Origin: Bacteroidota bacterium
GTDB lineage: Bacteria; Bacteroidota; Bacteroidia; Cytophagales; Cyclobacteriaceae
Length of the DNA stretch: 64,000 nt
Direction: 5' to 3'
Assembly: GCA_023417065.1 (NCBI GenBank)
Contig: JAEZGH010000095.1
Span: 1-64,000 of the forward strand
The position numbers and the translations under genes were made by a program. Of the stretch, positions 51,483 to 59,770 are shown in pieces; the stretch's first letter is position 1; each line of letters opens with the position of its first letter. Below the pieces are notes generated by a model. The model did not search any database. It saw only the letters and a list, made by a program, of their open reading frames with translations, and was not told the DNA's origin.

Positions 51483-52186
51483 ACCTTTTCGGTGGGCCAG
51501 CCTTCGACTTCAAGACGAAAGCCAACACCGTGATAGTTAGCGATCGAGATCGAAGGATCTTCGCGCAGGTATTTGCGTAGTTTCGAAATGAACACATCGA
51601 GACTCCGACCCATAAAGTAGTCATCGTCGCCCCAGATCTGATTCAATATTTCTTCCCGCTTCAACACGCGCTCGCGGTTGATACACAGAAAGCGAAGTAC
51701 TTCGGCTTCTTTTTGCGTGAGCGATTTCTGCGTGCCGTTTCGTTGAATGAGAAGGCGCGAATAATCAAATGAAAACTCACCTATCGTGAACGTAGTTTCA
51801 GGCGCTGCCGGCGATTCGCTGCTGCGACGCAAAAAGACTTCTATACGATAGTAAAGTTCCTCAAGGCTGAATGGTTTGGTGATGTAATCGTCAGCGCCCG
51901 TCTGAAACCCCTCAAGCTTATCGTCCACCATCGCCTTCGCCGTAAGAAAAATAATCGGAATTTGCTTGTTGATAGATCGAACTTCCCGCGCCAGCGTAAA
52001 GCCATCCTTTTTGGGAAGCATTACGTCAAAGATACATATGTGAAACTGCGCGGATCTGAATGTGCGTCCCGCTTCTTCGCCATCAGTACACAGGGTGACG
52101 TCGTAACCTTTTATCGCAAGGTTGTCTTTGATAACGAAGCCAAGATTAGGATCGTCCTCTACGAGGAGAATTCGTTTTCCGGTCAT
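51479..52186 (-). CDS. OmpR/PhoB-family response regulator (RprY-like)
   Basis: The 235 aa protein has a receiver with acidic DD (11-12), phospho-acceptor Asp54 in CIFDVMLPKKDG and Lys in YITKPFSLEEL. A C-terminal winged helix follows: FSFDYSRLLIQRNGTQKSL, LTQKEAEVLRFLCINRERVL and GRSLDVFISKLRKYLRED followed by YHGVGFRLE. It sits 22 bp after its sensor kinase. OmpR-family regulators bind tandem direct repeats about 11 bp apart; such repeats (TTAACA) lie upstream of the kinase gene. Confidence 0.95.
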   Translation of the reverse strand: MTGKRILLVEDDPNLGFVIKDNLAIKGYDVTLCTDGEEAGRTFRSAQFHICIFDVMLPKKDGFTLAREVRSINKQIPIIFLTAKAMVDDKLEGFQTGADDYITKPFSLEELYYRIEVFLRRSSESPAAPETTFTIGEFSFDYSRLLIQRNGTQKSLTQKEAEVLRFLCINRERVLKREEILNQIWGDDDYFMGRSLDVFISKLRKYLREDPSISIANYHGVGFRLEVEGWPTEKV

Positions 52187-52208
52187 AGGGTAGCATCAAA
52201 TGAAAAAA

Positions 52209-53474
52209 TTAACCAAAAGGCAGCTGAACACGGAATGTACTTCCCTCTCCGAGTTCGCTGCGAACGGACACGGAGCCTCCGTGACCCTCAACCACCGTTT
52301 TTACATAACTCAAGCCGAGACCGAAACCTTTTACATCGTGGACGTTGCCAGTCGGTACCCGATAAAACTTCTGGAAAATCCGTCTTTGATTCTCCGGAGT
52401 TATGCCGATTCCGTTGTCTGACACTTCAACGGTAATCCCCCGATCATGGTTTTGCGTGTAAATGTTTATTTCGGCGCAGCCCTTGCAATATTTCAAGGCA
52501 TTTTCAATCAGATTACTGAATACATTCGTCAGGTGTAAACGGTCACCTGTCACCGTTGATTGTTCAGCATCCTTATGCGTGCGTATTGTACTCCCGTTGT
52601 CACTCATCGTGATGCACGTATTGTTGATGGCATCATCAATGATTTGATGCAGATTAACGGTTTCTTTCTTGTAGCCGTGATCTTCCTTGTCTAACTGTGC
52701 CATCTGCAGAACACGCTCCACGTGCTGCCGAAGCCGCATGTTTTCCTTCTCGATGATCGATGTGTAATTCCTTAGCCGCTCAGGCTGCTGCACGATGTCG
52801 GCCCGCTTCAAAACTTCCGTCGAGACGGCAATCGTTGAAATCGGAGTCTTGAACTCATGCGTCATATTGTTGATGAAATCCTTCTGGATCTCCGACAAAC
52901 GCTTCTGCTTGAGGATAACGAACAGTGTATACGCAAAGAATACGATAACCAAAAGCAATACTCCGGACGAAAACGTCCATATACCCATTTGATTCAACAG
53001 GTGCGACTCGCGGTTTGGAAACTGCACACCAAAATGATATCCATAGTTTGCCCATTGAGGAAAATGCTTGTTTGTGATTTTGTCTTTGGCCGTTTGCAGC
53101 GGGACATAATCACCATAAAGCATCTTTTCACTGCTGCAGTCATATACACCATACTCGAAATCAACCATCAGATTCCGTTTCTCAAACTCATTGCGAAGCA
53201 GATACTCCACAAGGCCAGGATCAACTTCGTTGTTGATCATCACCACAAAGTAGTTGGTCGAAATCTGCTTAACTGGATTAGCAGCGGGCGATGGAGTCCG
53301 GTTCAGCTCAAAAATCTGCTGGGCAACGTTGAAGAGTGCGGTGGTGACTGTGCGGTCAAACTCGTTTTCCTTCAGATCAAATGCACGCTTAAGCCAGTAA
53401 AGCTGGGTCACGGTAATCCCTGCAATGCTGAGCGTTGCCAGTAAGATGATCCGACGGATGGTCGAGTTCTTCAC
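52209..53474 (-). CDS. Sensor histidine kinase (RprX-like)
   Basis: From GTG 53474 the product is 421 aa: a transmembrane helix (IRRIILLATLSIAGITVTQL), a periplasmic sensor region of about 140 residues, a second helix (FSSGVLLLVIVFFAYTLFVI), HisKA with MTHEFKTPISTIAVS (phospho-acceptor His), and HATPase with FSNLIENALKYC, VSDNGIGITPENQRRIFQKF and GFGLGLSYVKTVVEGHGG. The frame is open to ATG 53507, but an exact -7 box (53479-53486) lies inside that extension and MKNSTIRRI is a natural N-terminus. The regulator follows 22 bp downstream. Confidence 0.9.
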   Translation of the reverse strand: MKNSTIRRIILLATLSIAGITVTQLYWLKRAFDLKENEFDRTVTTALFNVAQQIFELNRTPSPAANPVKQISTNYFVVMINNEVDPGLVEYLLRNEFEKRNLMVDFEYGVYDCSSEKMLYGDYVPLQTAKDKITNKHFPQWANYGYHFGVQFPNRESHLLNQMGIWTFSSGVLLLVIVFFAYTLFVILKQKRLSEIQKDFINNMTHEFKTPISTIAVSTEVLKRADIVQQPERLRNYTSIIEKENMRLRQHVERVLQMAQLDKEDHGYKKETVNLHQIIDDAINNTCITMSDNGSTIRTHKDAEQSTVTGDRLHLTNVFSNLIENALKYCKGCAEINIYTQNHDRGITVEVSDNGIGITPENQRRIFQKFYRVPTGNVHDVKGFGLGLSYVKTVVEGHGGSVSVRSELGEGSTFRVQLPFG

Positions 53475-53478
53475 AATA

Positions 53479-53486
53479 CAAAGGTA
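53479..53486 (-). promoter_or_regulatory. -7 box TACCTTTG of the kinase-regulator pair
   Basis: Exact TAnnTTTG on the - strand, 4 nt before GTG 53474. It implies a leaderless start at the GTG and argues against the ATG at 53507. Confidence 0.55.
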
Positions 53487-53514
53487 CAGTTTCTGCCATT
53501 CCGGCAAACGAGCC

Positions 53515-53552
53515 TTAACAACACATTAACAATAATTGGCATTCTGTTAACA
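53515..53552. promoter_or_regulatory. Candidate operator: three TTAACA direct repeats
   Basis: TTAACA occurs at 53515-53520, 53526-53531 and 53547-53552, spaced 11 and 21 bp, so all three lie on one face of the helix. They stand upstream of both the kinase-regulator genes and the divergent DUF1573 gene. The spacing suits an OmpR-family dimer; the neighbour encoded at 51479-52186 is the obvious candidate. Confidence 0.5.
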
Positions 53553-53608
53553 CAGAGAAGCGCATTTTCGACTGAGATTTGTGCGTAGTCAAAACCTAAA
53601 AATAAGTT

Positions 53609-54013
53609 ATGAGAAAAGGATTATTGTTCTTCGGCATCGCCATCTGCGTGGCTGCAGTGTTCAGCCAGGTCTGCGTTGCCTCTGAAAGCCCCCTGCGGAA
53701 CTTCTTCGATGCAGTGTTTAGCTGGGAGAAAACCGAGCACGATTTCGGCTCCATCAAGAAAGATGTACCGGTCCACCACAAGTTCACCTTTACAAACAAG
53801 GGCGATGCGCCCCTCGTCATTTCATCGGTCCAGGCATCGTGCGGATGTACCGTCACCGACTATTCGACAGATCCAATTGCGCCCGGCAAGTCCGGATATG
53901 TCAAAGCCACCTTTAACGCCGCTCAGATCGGCGTGTTCTCAAAAACAGTTACCGTAAATGCAAACACGGGCGACCCCGTCCTGCTCGTGATAAAAGGTAT
54001 CGTCAGAGAATAA
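53609..54013 (+). CDS. DUF1573 secreted/periplasmic protein
   Basis: The 134 aa protein has a signal peptide (LLFFGIAICVAAVFSQVCVA) and one DUF1573 (Ig-like, HYDIN/MSP-type) domain: FSWEKTEHDFGSIKKDVPVH, HKFTFTNKGDAPLVISSVQA, SCGCTVTDYSTDPIAPGKSG, YVKATFNAAQIGVFSKTVTV. The SCGCT motif is characteristic. Function is unknown in bacteria. It is divergent from the two-component genes, with the TTAACA repeats between, so it may be a target. A terminator follows at 54021-54054. Confidence 0.9.
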   Translation: MRKGLLFFGIAICVAAVFSQVCVASESPLRNFFDAVFSWEKTEHDFGSIKKDVPVHHKFTFTNKGDAPLVISSVQASCGCTVTDYSTDPIAPGKSGYVKATFNAAQIGVFSKTVTVNANTGDPVLLVIKGIVRE

Positions 54014-54020
54014 GTAATTA

Positions 54021-54054
54021 AGACGACAGGGGTCCCCGATCCCTGTCATCTTTT
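54021..54054 (+). terminator. Terminator after the DUF1573 gene
   Basis: Stem GACAGGG (54025-54031) / CCCTGTC (54041-54047) with loop GTCCCCGAT; AGA/TCT can extend it. It is followed by ATCTTTTC. It starts 8 bp after the stop codon. Confidence 0.8.
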
Positions 54055-54141
54055 CAAATAATGCCTCGCATGACTGCCTGTAATAAGGAAAAAGTGGCCC
54101 GAAAACGTTTTCGAAAATAATATTGCTAATTCCCCCGCTGA

Positions 54142-54174
54142 TTTGATACCTCCGGTCTGGTTTTGATAACTTTG
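54142..54174 (+). promoter_or_regulatory. Promoter of ppc: TTTG-N21-TAACTTTG
   Basis: TTTG at 54142-54145 and TAACTTTG at 54167-54174 with a 21 nt spacer match both Bacteroidota elements. The ATG is 22 nt after the box, giving a leader of about 16 nt. It is the clearest promoter in the window. Confidence 0.75.
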
Positions 54175-54196
54175 GTCTCGTTTTTAAACCGTAACC

Positions 54197-56758
54197 ATGC
54201 CGCGACAATTTAACGAGACTGTCTCCACGAGGTACCACATGTACAACAGTCTTTTCCTCAACCTTCCGTATACCGGAATCTATCGCACCGGTACGCTGCT
54301 TCCCCTTTTGCAGCAAGCCTGTGAACAAGGCTTCGATTCCGGCAAGGATCCCAAAACCATCATCCGAAAGTTCTTTTCTGATTATACCCCGCAGGCCACA
54401 ACAGAAGAACAATTCAGCCTGTTGTTTGGCTTCATCCAATACGCGGAACGGCAGGTCGTACTCTTCGATTCAATCGAAGATGCCGCCTTCGATCAGATAA
54501 ACGACTTGGACGGACCGGGATCAGTAAGCTCGCTGCTCATCCGCGCCAAAGCGGAGGATGCTGAAGAAGAGCTTAAAAAGAAACTGGAAGAGTTCAGCGT
54601 GCGCGTAGTACTGACGGCGCACCCAACACAGTTCTATCCCGGAAACGTGCTCGCGATCATCAACGACCTCGAACAGATGATCCGCGAAAACAAGCTCGAA
54701 AACATCAACCTCCTCCTTCGTCAGCTGGGAAAAACGCCTTTCATCAACAAGGAAAAGCCGACGCCCTTTGATGAAGCGGTAAGCTTGTGCTGGTTTCTTG
54801 AGAACGTGTTCTACAATGTGATCCCCGATATCATTTCGCGCCTGATGGGCGGACTGAATATGAAACTCGAGGACTGGAAGAATTACGAGCTGTTTAAAAT
54901 TGGGTTCTGGCCCGGAGGCGACCGCGACGGAAACCCCTACGTTACGCATGAAATCACGTTGCGCGTAGCCCAGCGGTTACAGGAAACCTTGTTGCGCTGC
55001 TACCACCGCGATATACGGTGGCTGAAACGCCGTCTTACCTTCAAGGGTGTAGATCACATCATCGCGCGCGCGGAACGCAAGATCTATCCGATCGCCTATG
55101 GCGGACATGGTGAGATATACAACCATCCGGATGAATTGCTCGCCGACCTCATGGAGGCCCGCGACGTACTTATCGATCAGCACAAGGGATTATTCCTTAA
55201 CATTCTCGATGACTTCATACTGAAAGTAAAAATCTTCGGGTTCTACTTCGCCAGCATGGACATCCGTCAGGACAGCCGCAAGCATGCCTATGCATGGGAA
55301 GCAATCATGGAGAAATTGCAGGCGCGTCAGAAAAAACTGAAATCGTTCGACACGCTGAGTGAGCAGGAAAAAATCGACACCATTCTGAAGCTGAACTTCA
55401 AACCTTCGTCACTGAAGTTTGAAGATCCCTTCGTAACGGAACTTATCGAAAGTATCCACGTCATCGGCCAGATTCAGGCGCAAAACGGTCCGGAAGGATG
55501 CCACCGCTATGTGATAAGCAACTGCCAGTCCGCGCTGGATATCATCCGCGTGTTTCAACTCGCTAAGCTTATCCTGGGCAAGGACGACAAACTTCCGCTT
55601 GACATTGTTCCCCTCTTTGAAACAATCGAAGACCTGAACGAATGTGGCGACGTGATGGAAGCGGTTTATAATATCCCCGCATATCAGGAGCACCTGAAGC
55701 AGCGCGGTGGAAACCAGACTATCATGCTCGGATTCTCCGATGGAACGAAAGACGGCGGATACCTCAGGGCCAACTGGTCGATATTCAAAGCGAAGGAAAC
55801 GCTTACCAAAATCACCCGTGACAAAGGCTTCACCGCAATATTCTTCGATGGCCGGGGAGGGCCTCCGGCGCGTGGAGGAGGCAACACCCACGACTTCTAT
55901 GCTTCACTGGGCGACTCTATCGAAGACAAGGAAGTCCAACTTACCATTCAGGGGCAGACCATCAGCTCCAACTTCGGTAAACCACTTTCATGCAAGTTCA
56001 ACCTCGAGCAATTGTTATCCGCCGGCGTTGAAAACGCTGTTTTCAGAACCCGCAATTACTTCAGCGATGACGCGAAAGAACTTCTGGAAGAACTCGCAGC
56101 AGAGGGATACAATGCCTACGCAGCATTGAAGAAACATCCGATGTTTGTTCCCTATCTCGAGAAGATAACACCGCTGTCTTTCTTCGGTGATACCAATATC
56201 GGTTCGCGGCCTGTAAAGCGTAATTCGGGAAGTTTTAAATTCGAAGATCTCCGGGCAATACCATTCGTAGGTTCGTGGGCCCAGATGAAACAGAACATCC
56301 CTGGATTTTACGGCGTGGGTTCGGCAATCCGTACACTAAAACGGAAGGGCCGAATGAAAGACCTGCAGAAACTCTTCCGTGAGTCGCTGTTTTTCCGCAC
56401 ACTCCTCAGCAATAGCATGATGTCGTTGACGAAGAGTTACTTCCCTGCTTCCGCTTATCTCGCCAAAGACAAGGAATTCGGTGAGTTCTGGAAACTGATG
56501 CACAATGAGTTCAAGCTCACTGTCGACATGATCCTGGAGGTAACAGGGTACACTGAACTTATGGAGAACAACCCGGTGAACCGTGATTCGGTAAAGCTGC
56601 GGGAGCGTATAGTGCTTCCGTTAATTACGATTCAGCAGTTCGCGTTGTATCAGTTGCGTCACCTCGAAGCAAAAGATAAAGCACTCGAAACACACTACCG
56701 GAAACTTGTAATGCGCTGTATGTTCGGTATTATCAATGCCGCCAGGAATTCCGCCTGA
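54197..56758 (+). CDS. ppc: Phosphoenolpyruvate carboxylase
   Basis: The 853 aa enzyme makes oxaloacetate from PEP and bicarbonate, refilling the TCA cycle. The first catalytic region is VVLTAHPTQFYPGNVL with His142 (His138 in E. coli); Gln replaces the Glu that usually follows AHPT. Further motifs are FWPGGDRDGNPYVT, GFYFASMDIRQDSRKHA, MLGFSDGTKDGGYLRANW, FFDGRGGPPARGGGNTHDF (mobile Gly-rich loop, usually GRGGS.GRGG) and FFGDTNIGSRPVKR. The C-terminus ends NAARNSA, near the usual N..RNTG. This divergent PEPC form is common in Bacteroidota. The mutarotase gene overlaps its stop by one base. Confidence 0.93.
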   Translation: MPRQFNETVSTRYHMYNSLFLNLPYTGIYRTGTLLPLLQQACEQGFDSGKDPKTIIRKFFSDYTPQATTEEQFSLLFGFIQYAERQVVLFDSIEDAAFDQINDLDGPGSVSSLLIRAKAEDAEEELKKKLEEFSVRVVLTAHPTQFYPGNVLAIINDLEQMIRENKLENINLLLRQLGKTPFINKEKPTPFDEAVSLCWFLENVFYNVIPDIISRLMGGLNMKLEDWKNYELFKIGFWPGGDRDGNPYVTHEITLRVAQRLQETLLRCYHRDIRWLKRRLTFKGVDHIIARAERKIYPIAYGGHGEIYNHPDELLADLMEARDVLIDQHKGLFLNILDDFILKVKIFGFYFASMDIRQDSRKHAYAWEAIMEKLQARQKKLKSFDTLSEQEKIDTILKLNFKPSSLKFEDPFVTELIESIHVIGQIQAQNGPEGCHRYVISNCQSALDIIRVFQLAKLILGKDDKLPLDIVPLFETIEDLNECGDVMEAVYNIPAYQEHLKQRGGNQTIMLGFSDGTKDGGYLRANWSIFKAKETLTKITRDKGFTAIFFDGRGGPPARGGGNTHDFYASLGDSIEDKEVQLTIQGQTISSNFGKPLSCKFNLEQLLSAGVENAVFRTRNYFSDDAKELLEELAAEGYNAYAALKKHPMFVPYLEKITPLSFFGDTNIGSRPVKRNSGSFKFEDLRAIPFVGSWAQMKQNIPGFYGVGSAIRTLKRKGRMKDLQKLFRESLFFRTLLSNSMMSLTKSYFPASAYLAKDKEFGEFWKLMHNEFKLTVDMILEVTGYTELMENNPVNRDSVKLRERIVLPLITIQQFALYQLRHLEAKDKALETHYRKLVMRCMFGIINAARNSA

Positions 56759-57633
56759 TGGAAACAACGATATCCAACGGCCCCGTCACTGCTGTGATAC
56801 GCCATAAGGGCGCGGAACTTTCGTCGCTGTTCCACGCAGATACCAAACTGGAATATATATGGCAGGCGGATCCGGCGTACTGGGCGAAATCTTCACCTGT
56901 ACTGTTTCCGATTGTCGGACAGCTGAAGGAGAATACCTATACCTATCGGGAAACCGAGTACACGCTGCCAAGGCATGGCTTTGCCCGTGAAATGGAGTTC
57001 GCTCTGGAAAAATCCGGGCCTGACTATGCAACGTTCCTATTGACGAGCGACTCCAATACCAGGAAACAATATCCGTTCGACTTCGGGTTGAGGATACACT
57101 ACTCCATTTCTGCAGCGGGGACGCTTGAGGTTAAGTATGTGGTCACTAACGCCGGATCTGAACCCATGTATTTTTCCCTGGGTGCTCACCCTGCATTCCG
57201 CGTCCCGTTGCGCGACGATGATGACTACACCGATTACTATCTGCAATTTGATCGCGTCGAGAATGCCGATCGATGGAAGATCAGTCCGCAGGGACTCATT
57301 GCAAATGAACACGAGCCACTACTGGAGAACACCGATAAACTACTCCTCAGAAAGGACTTGTTCTATGAAGACGCCCTCGTGTTCAAAGACCTGGTGTCAA
57401 ATGAAATTTCGATAAGGTCCAACAATCATTCGCATGGATTGACCTTTTCCTATCACGGTTTTCCATACTTCGGGATCTGGGCATTCCGCGATGCAGACTT
57501 CGTTTGCCTTGAACCCTGGTGCGGAATCGCGGATCATGTCGGGCACGACCAACGCCTGGAACGGAAGGAGGGAATTCATGTCCTGAAGCCCAACGAGCCG
57601 TGGTCACGCGCATGGTCAGTGCGCTCCTTCTGA
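56758..57633 (+). CDS. Aldose 1-epimerase family protein (mutarotase-like)
   Basis: The 291 aa protein belongs to the galactose-mutarotase superfamily, LacX/YeaD-like: GAELSSLFHADTKLEYIWQA, YWAKSSPVLFPIVGQLKENT, YTLPRHGFAREMEFAL (His and Arg of the active site), YFSLGAHPAFRVPL (second His) and FVCLEPWCGIADHVG (catalytic Glu). It would interconvert alpha and beta anomers of a sugar or sugar phosphate; the substrate is not clear. Its start overlaps the ppc stop, so the two are coupled. Confidence 0.9.
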   Translation: METTISNGPVTAVIRHKGAELSSLFHADTKLEYIWQADPAYWAKSSPVLFPIVGQLKENTYTYRETEYTLPRHGFAREMEFALEKSGPDYATFLLTSDSNTRKQYPFDFGLRIHYSISAAGTLEVKYVVTNAGSEPMYFSLGAHPAFRVPLRDDDDYTDYYLQFDRVENADRWKISPQGLIANEHEPLLENTDKLLLRKDLFYEDALVFKDLVSNEISIRSNNHSHGLTFSYHGFPYFGIWAFRDADFVCLEPWCGIADHVGHDQRLERKEGIHVLKPNEPWSRAWSVRSF

Positions 57634-57656
57634 CGATCGTACCACTTGTTCATAAG

Positions 57657-58724
57657 ATGAAAAGGTATTTTGTCCTTGCTGTTTTTATTATTGCCACATT
57701 GCCATTCATTACAGATGCGCAGTCACGGTTATCTTTCTTCTCAGCGGATAGCGAACTCATACGGTATACGGGTCGCGTGGACTTCAGCAACGCAAAGCTG
57801 CCCCGCTTCTGGCAACCCGGAGTGTACGTGACTGCAGCGTTTTCCGGACCCGTCTGCGAGGTCCTGCTCAACGATGAGATCCTATGGGGAAAGTCACACA
57901 ACTACGTGAGCGTTTCGATAGACGGTGGCGACCCGATACGCGTTCAGACAAAACAACGAAGCGATACACTCCGCTTCACCGGACTGGACCCTGGTAAGCA
58001 TAGTATCGTTATTTGTAAATCAACAGAAGCGGGGATCGGATATCTTGAGTTCGCCGGACTGCGATGTGAGAGGCTTCTTCCTCCACCTCCGAAGCCCGCG
58101 CGACGAATAGAATTCATTGGCAATTCTATCACGTGTGGTACCGGTAGCGACCTTTCAATGATTCCATGTGACTCCGGCCAATGGTATGACCAGCACAATG
58201 CGTATGAGAGTTATGGACCTCAGACAGCACGCAACCTGAACGCCGAATGGCACCTTTCATCGGTGTCGGGAATTGGTCTGATCCGAAGCTGTTGTGATAT
58301 GAAGATTACGATGCCGGACGTATACGATAAGGTGAACATGCGTGAAAATTCAGGCGCCTGGGATTTCACCCGCTTCCGGCCTGATGCTGTTACCATTGCG
58401 CTGGGCCAAAACGACGGCCAACAGGATTCGGCGGCTTTCACCAGCGCCTATGTTGCGTTTATCGCAAAAGTCAGAAGTTACTATCCCGACGCAGAGATCG
58501 TATGTCTGACGAGCCCCATGGCCAACGACGCGCTCAGTGCTACACTAAAAAATTATCTGGCCGGCGCGGTGAATGAAGTTCGTGCGAATGGCGATATGCA
58601 TGTGCATAAGTATTATTTTAGCCGACGGTACAACAGCGGATGTGGTGATCACCCCGACCTTCAACAACATGGTGAGATTGCCCGTGAACTGACAGCGTTC
58701 CTCAAAACAATCATGCACTGGTAA
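57657..58724 (+). CDS. Secreted SGNH/GDSL esterase, CE2-like
   Basis: From ATG 57657 the product is 355 aa with a signal peptide (YFVLAVFIIATLPFITDA). An N-terminal jelly-roll part (about 25-150: RLSFFSADSELIRYTGRVDF, FWQPGVYVTAAFSG, VSVSIDGGDPIRV) precedes the SGNH domain: block I IEFIGNSITCGTGSD with the nucleophilic Ser, ALGQNDGQQDS, and DHPDLQQHGEIA with the catalytic Asp-His. This two-domain form fits carbohydrate esterase family 2, deacetylases of plant or microbial glycans. The open frame extends upstream to 57519 inside the mutarotase gene. It overlaps ruvX by one base. Confidence 0.87.
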   Translation: MKRYFVLAVFIIATLPFITDAQSRLSFFSADSELIRYTGRVDFSNAKLPRFWQPGVYVTAAFSGPVCEVLLNDEILWGKSHNYVSVSIDGGDPIRVQTKQRSDTLRFTGLDPGKHSIVICKSTEAGIGYLEFAGLRCERLLPPPPKPARRIEFIGNSITCGTGSDLSMIPCDSGQWYDQHNAYESYGPQTARNLNAEWHLSSVSGIGLIRSCCDMKITMPDVYDKVNMRENSGAWDFTRFRPDAVTIALGQNDGQQDSAAFTSAYVAFIAKVRSYYPDAEIVCLTSPMANDALSATLKNYLAGAVNEVRANGDMHVHKYYFSRRYNSGCGDHPDLQQHGEIARELTAFLKTIMHW

Positions 58725-59140
58725 TGGGCAGAGTTCTGGCAGTCGATTATGGTAAAAAAAGAACCGGACTCGCGGTAACCGATCCGATGCGCATTATTGC
58801 AACGCCACTTGAAACCGTCTCGACCGACACCCTGCTTAATTATCTCAAGTCCTACCTCCAAAAAGAACCGGTTGATGAGTTTGTAGTAGGCATGCCCAAA
58901 ACGCTTCGCAACGAAGACTCGGAAACGGCGCCCCTGGTACGCGCATTTGTTGAAGAACTTAACAAAGCCTTCCCGGAAAAACCAGTGCACCTGGCAGACG
59001 AGCGGTTCACCAGCTCAATGGCTATGGATGCGATGATAGCCGGCGGAATGAAGAAAAAGGACCGCCAGGTTAAAGGGAACGTCGATAAAATCAGCGCTAC
59101 CATCATTCTGCAGTCATTTCTGGACCGCAAGAATTTCTGA
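58724..59140 (+). CDS. ruvX: Holliday junction resolvase-like RuvX (YqgF)
   Basis: The 138 aa protein has the YqgF RNase H-like fold: GRVLAVDYGKKRTGLAVTD (Asp8), VDEFVVGMPKTLRNEDSE, PVHLADERFTSSMAMDAM (Glu) and DKISATIILQSFLD (Asp). The family acts in pre-16S rRNA 5-prime maturation and may process Holliday junctions. Size is standard. Its start overlaps the CE2 stop by one base. Confidence 0.94.
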   Translation: MGRVLAVDYGKKRTGLAVTDPMRIIATPLETVSTDTLLNYLKSYLQKEPVDEFVVGMPKTLRNEDSETAPLVRAFVEELNKAFPEKPVHLADERFTSSMAMDAMIAGGMKKKDRQVKGNVDKISATIILQSFLDRKNF

Positions 59141-59182
59141 GCCGTCGCGGCCCAACCTGAACTTCCGTAATTATTTAAGCGT

Positions 59183-59190
59183 TAAATTTG
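59183..59190 (+). promoter_or_regulatory. -7 box TAAATTTG of def
   Basis: Exact TAnnTTTG followed by CACC and then ATG 59195. The predicted start point falls at the start codon, implying a leaderless message. Confidence 0.6.
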
Positions 59191-59194
59191 CACC

Positions 59195-59746
59195 ATGATT
59201 TATCCTATTGTCATGTATGGCGACCCGGTTTTGCGCCAAAAGGCTAAAGACATCGAGCCGGGAACGGACCTTACACAGTTAATCGAAGATATGTTCGAAA
59301 CGATGCATGCAGCCAGCGGAATCGGTTTGGCCGCTCCGCAGATCGGCAAGAGCATCCGCCTTTTCGTGGTCGACGGAACGGTTCTCGAAGACGAGCCCGG
59401 CATGGAAGATTTCCGCCAGCCTTTTATCAACCCCGTAATGCTCGAAGAACTTGGTACTCCGTGGGACTTCGAAGAGGGCTGCCTCAGTATCCCCAACATC
59501 CGTGAAAAGGTGTCGCGCAAAGCAGAACTCAGGATCCGTTACTACGACGCTAACTGGCAACTCAAGGAAGAAACATTCGACGGCATGAAGGCCCGGATCA
59601 TTCAGCACGAGTACGACCACATCGAAGGAAAAATGTTCGTAGATTACCTCACCCCGCTGAAGAAACGTTTGCTTAAAGGAAAACTCGCTGATATTTCAAA
59701 AGGAAAGGTCGATACCGAGTATCGCATCATTGCCCCCGGAAAATAG
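59195..59746 (+). CDS. def: Peptide deformylase
   Basis: The 183 aa enzyme removes the formyl group from new proteins. The three motifs are complete: GIGLAAPQIG (42-51), EEGCLSIPNI with metal ligand Cys96, and QHEYDHIEG with His138, Glu139 and His142. It starts with its own -7 box 4 nt upstream and precedes the aminotransferase gene by 24 bp. Confidence 0.97.
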   Translation: MIYPIVMYGDPVLRQKAKDIEPGTDLTQLIEDMFETMHAASGIGLAAPQIGKSIRLFVVDGTVLEDEPGMEDFRQPFINPVMLEELGTPWDFEEGCLSIPNIREKVSRKAELRIRYYDANWQLKEETFDGMKARIIQHEYDHIEGKMFVDYLTPLKKRLLKGKLADISKGKVDTEYRIIAPGK

Positions 59747-59770
59747 GCGTCCCTCCCATTCCGTTAATCA

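Noticed and set aside
57519..57656. N-terminal extension of the CE2-like esterase
   Set aside because: It overlaps the mutarotase gene and would bury the signal peptide 46 residues inside.
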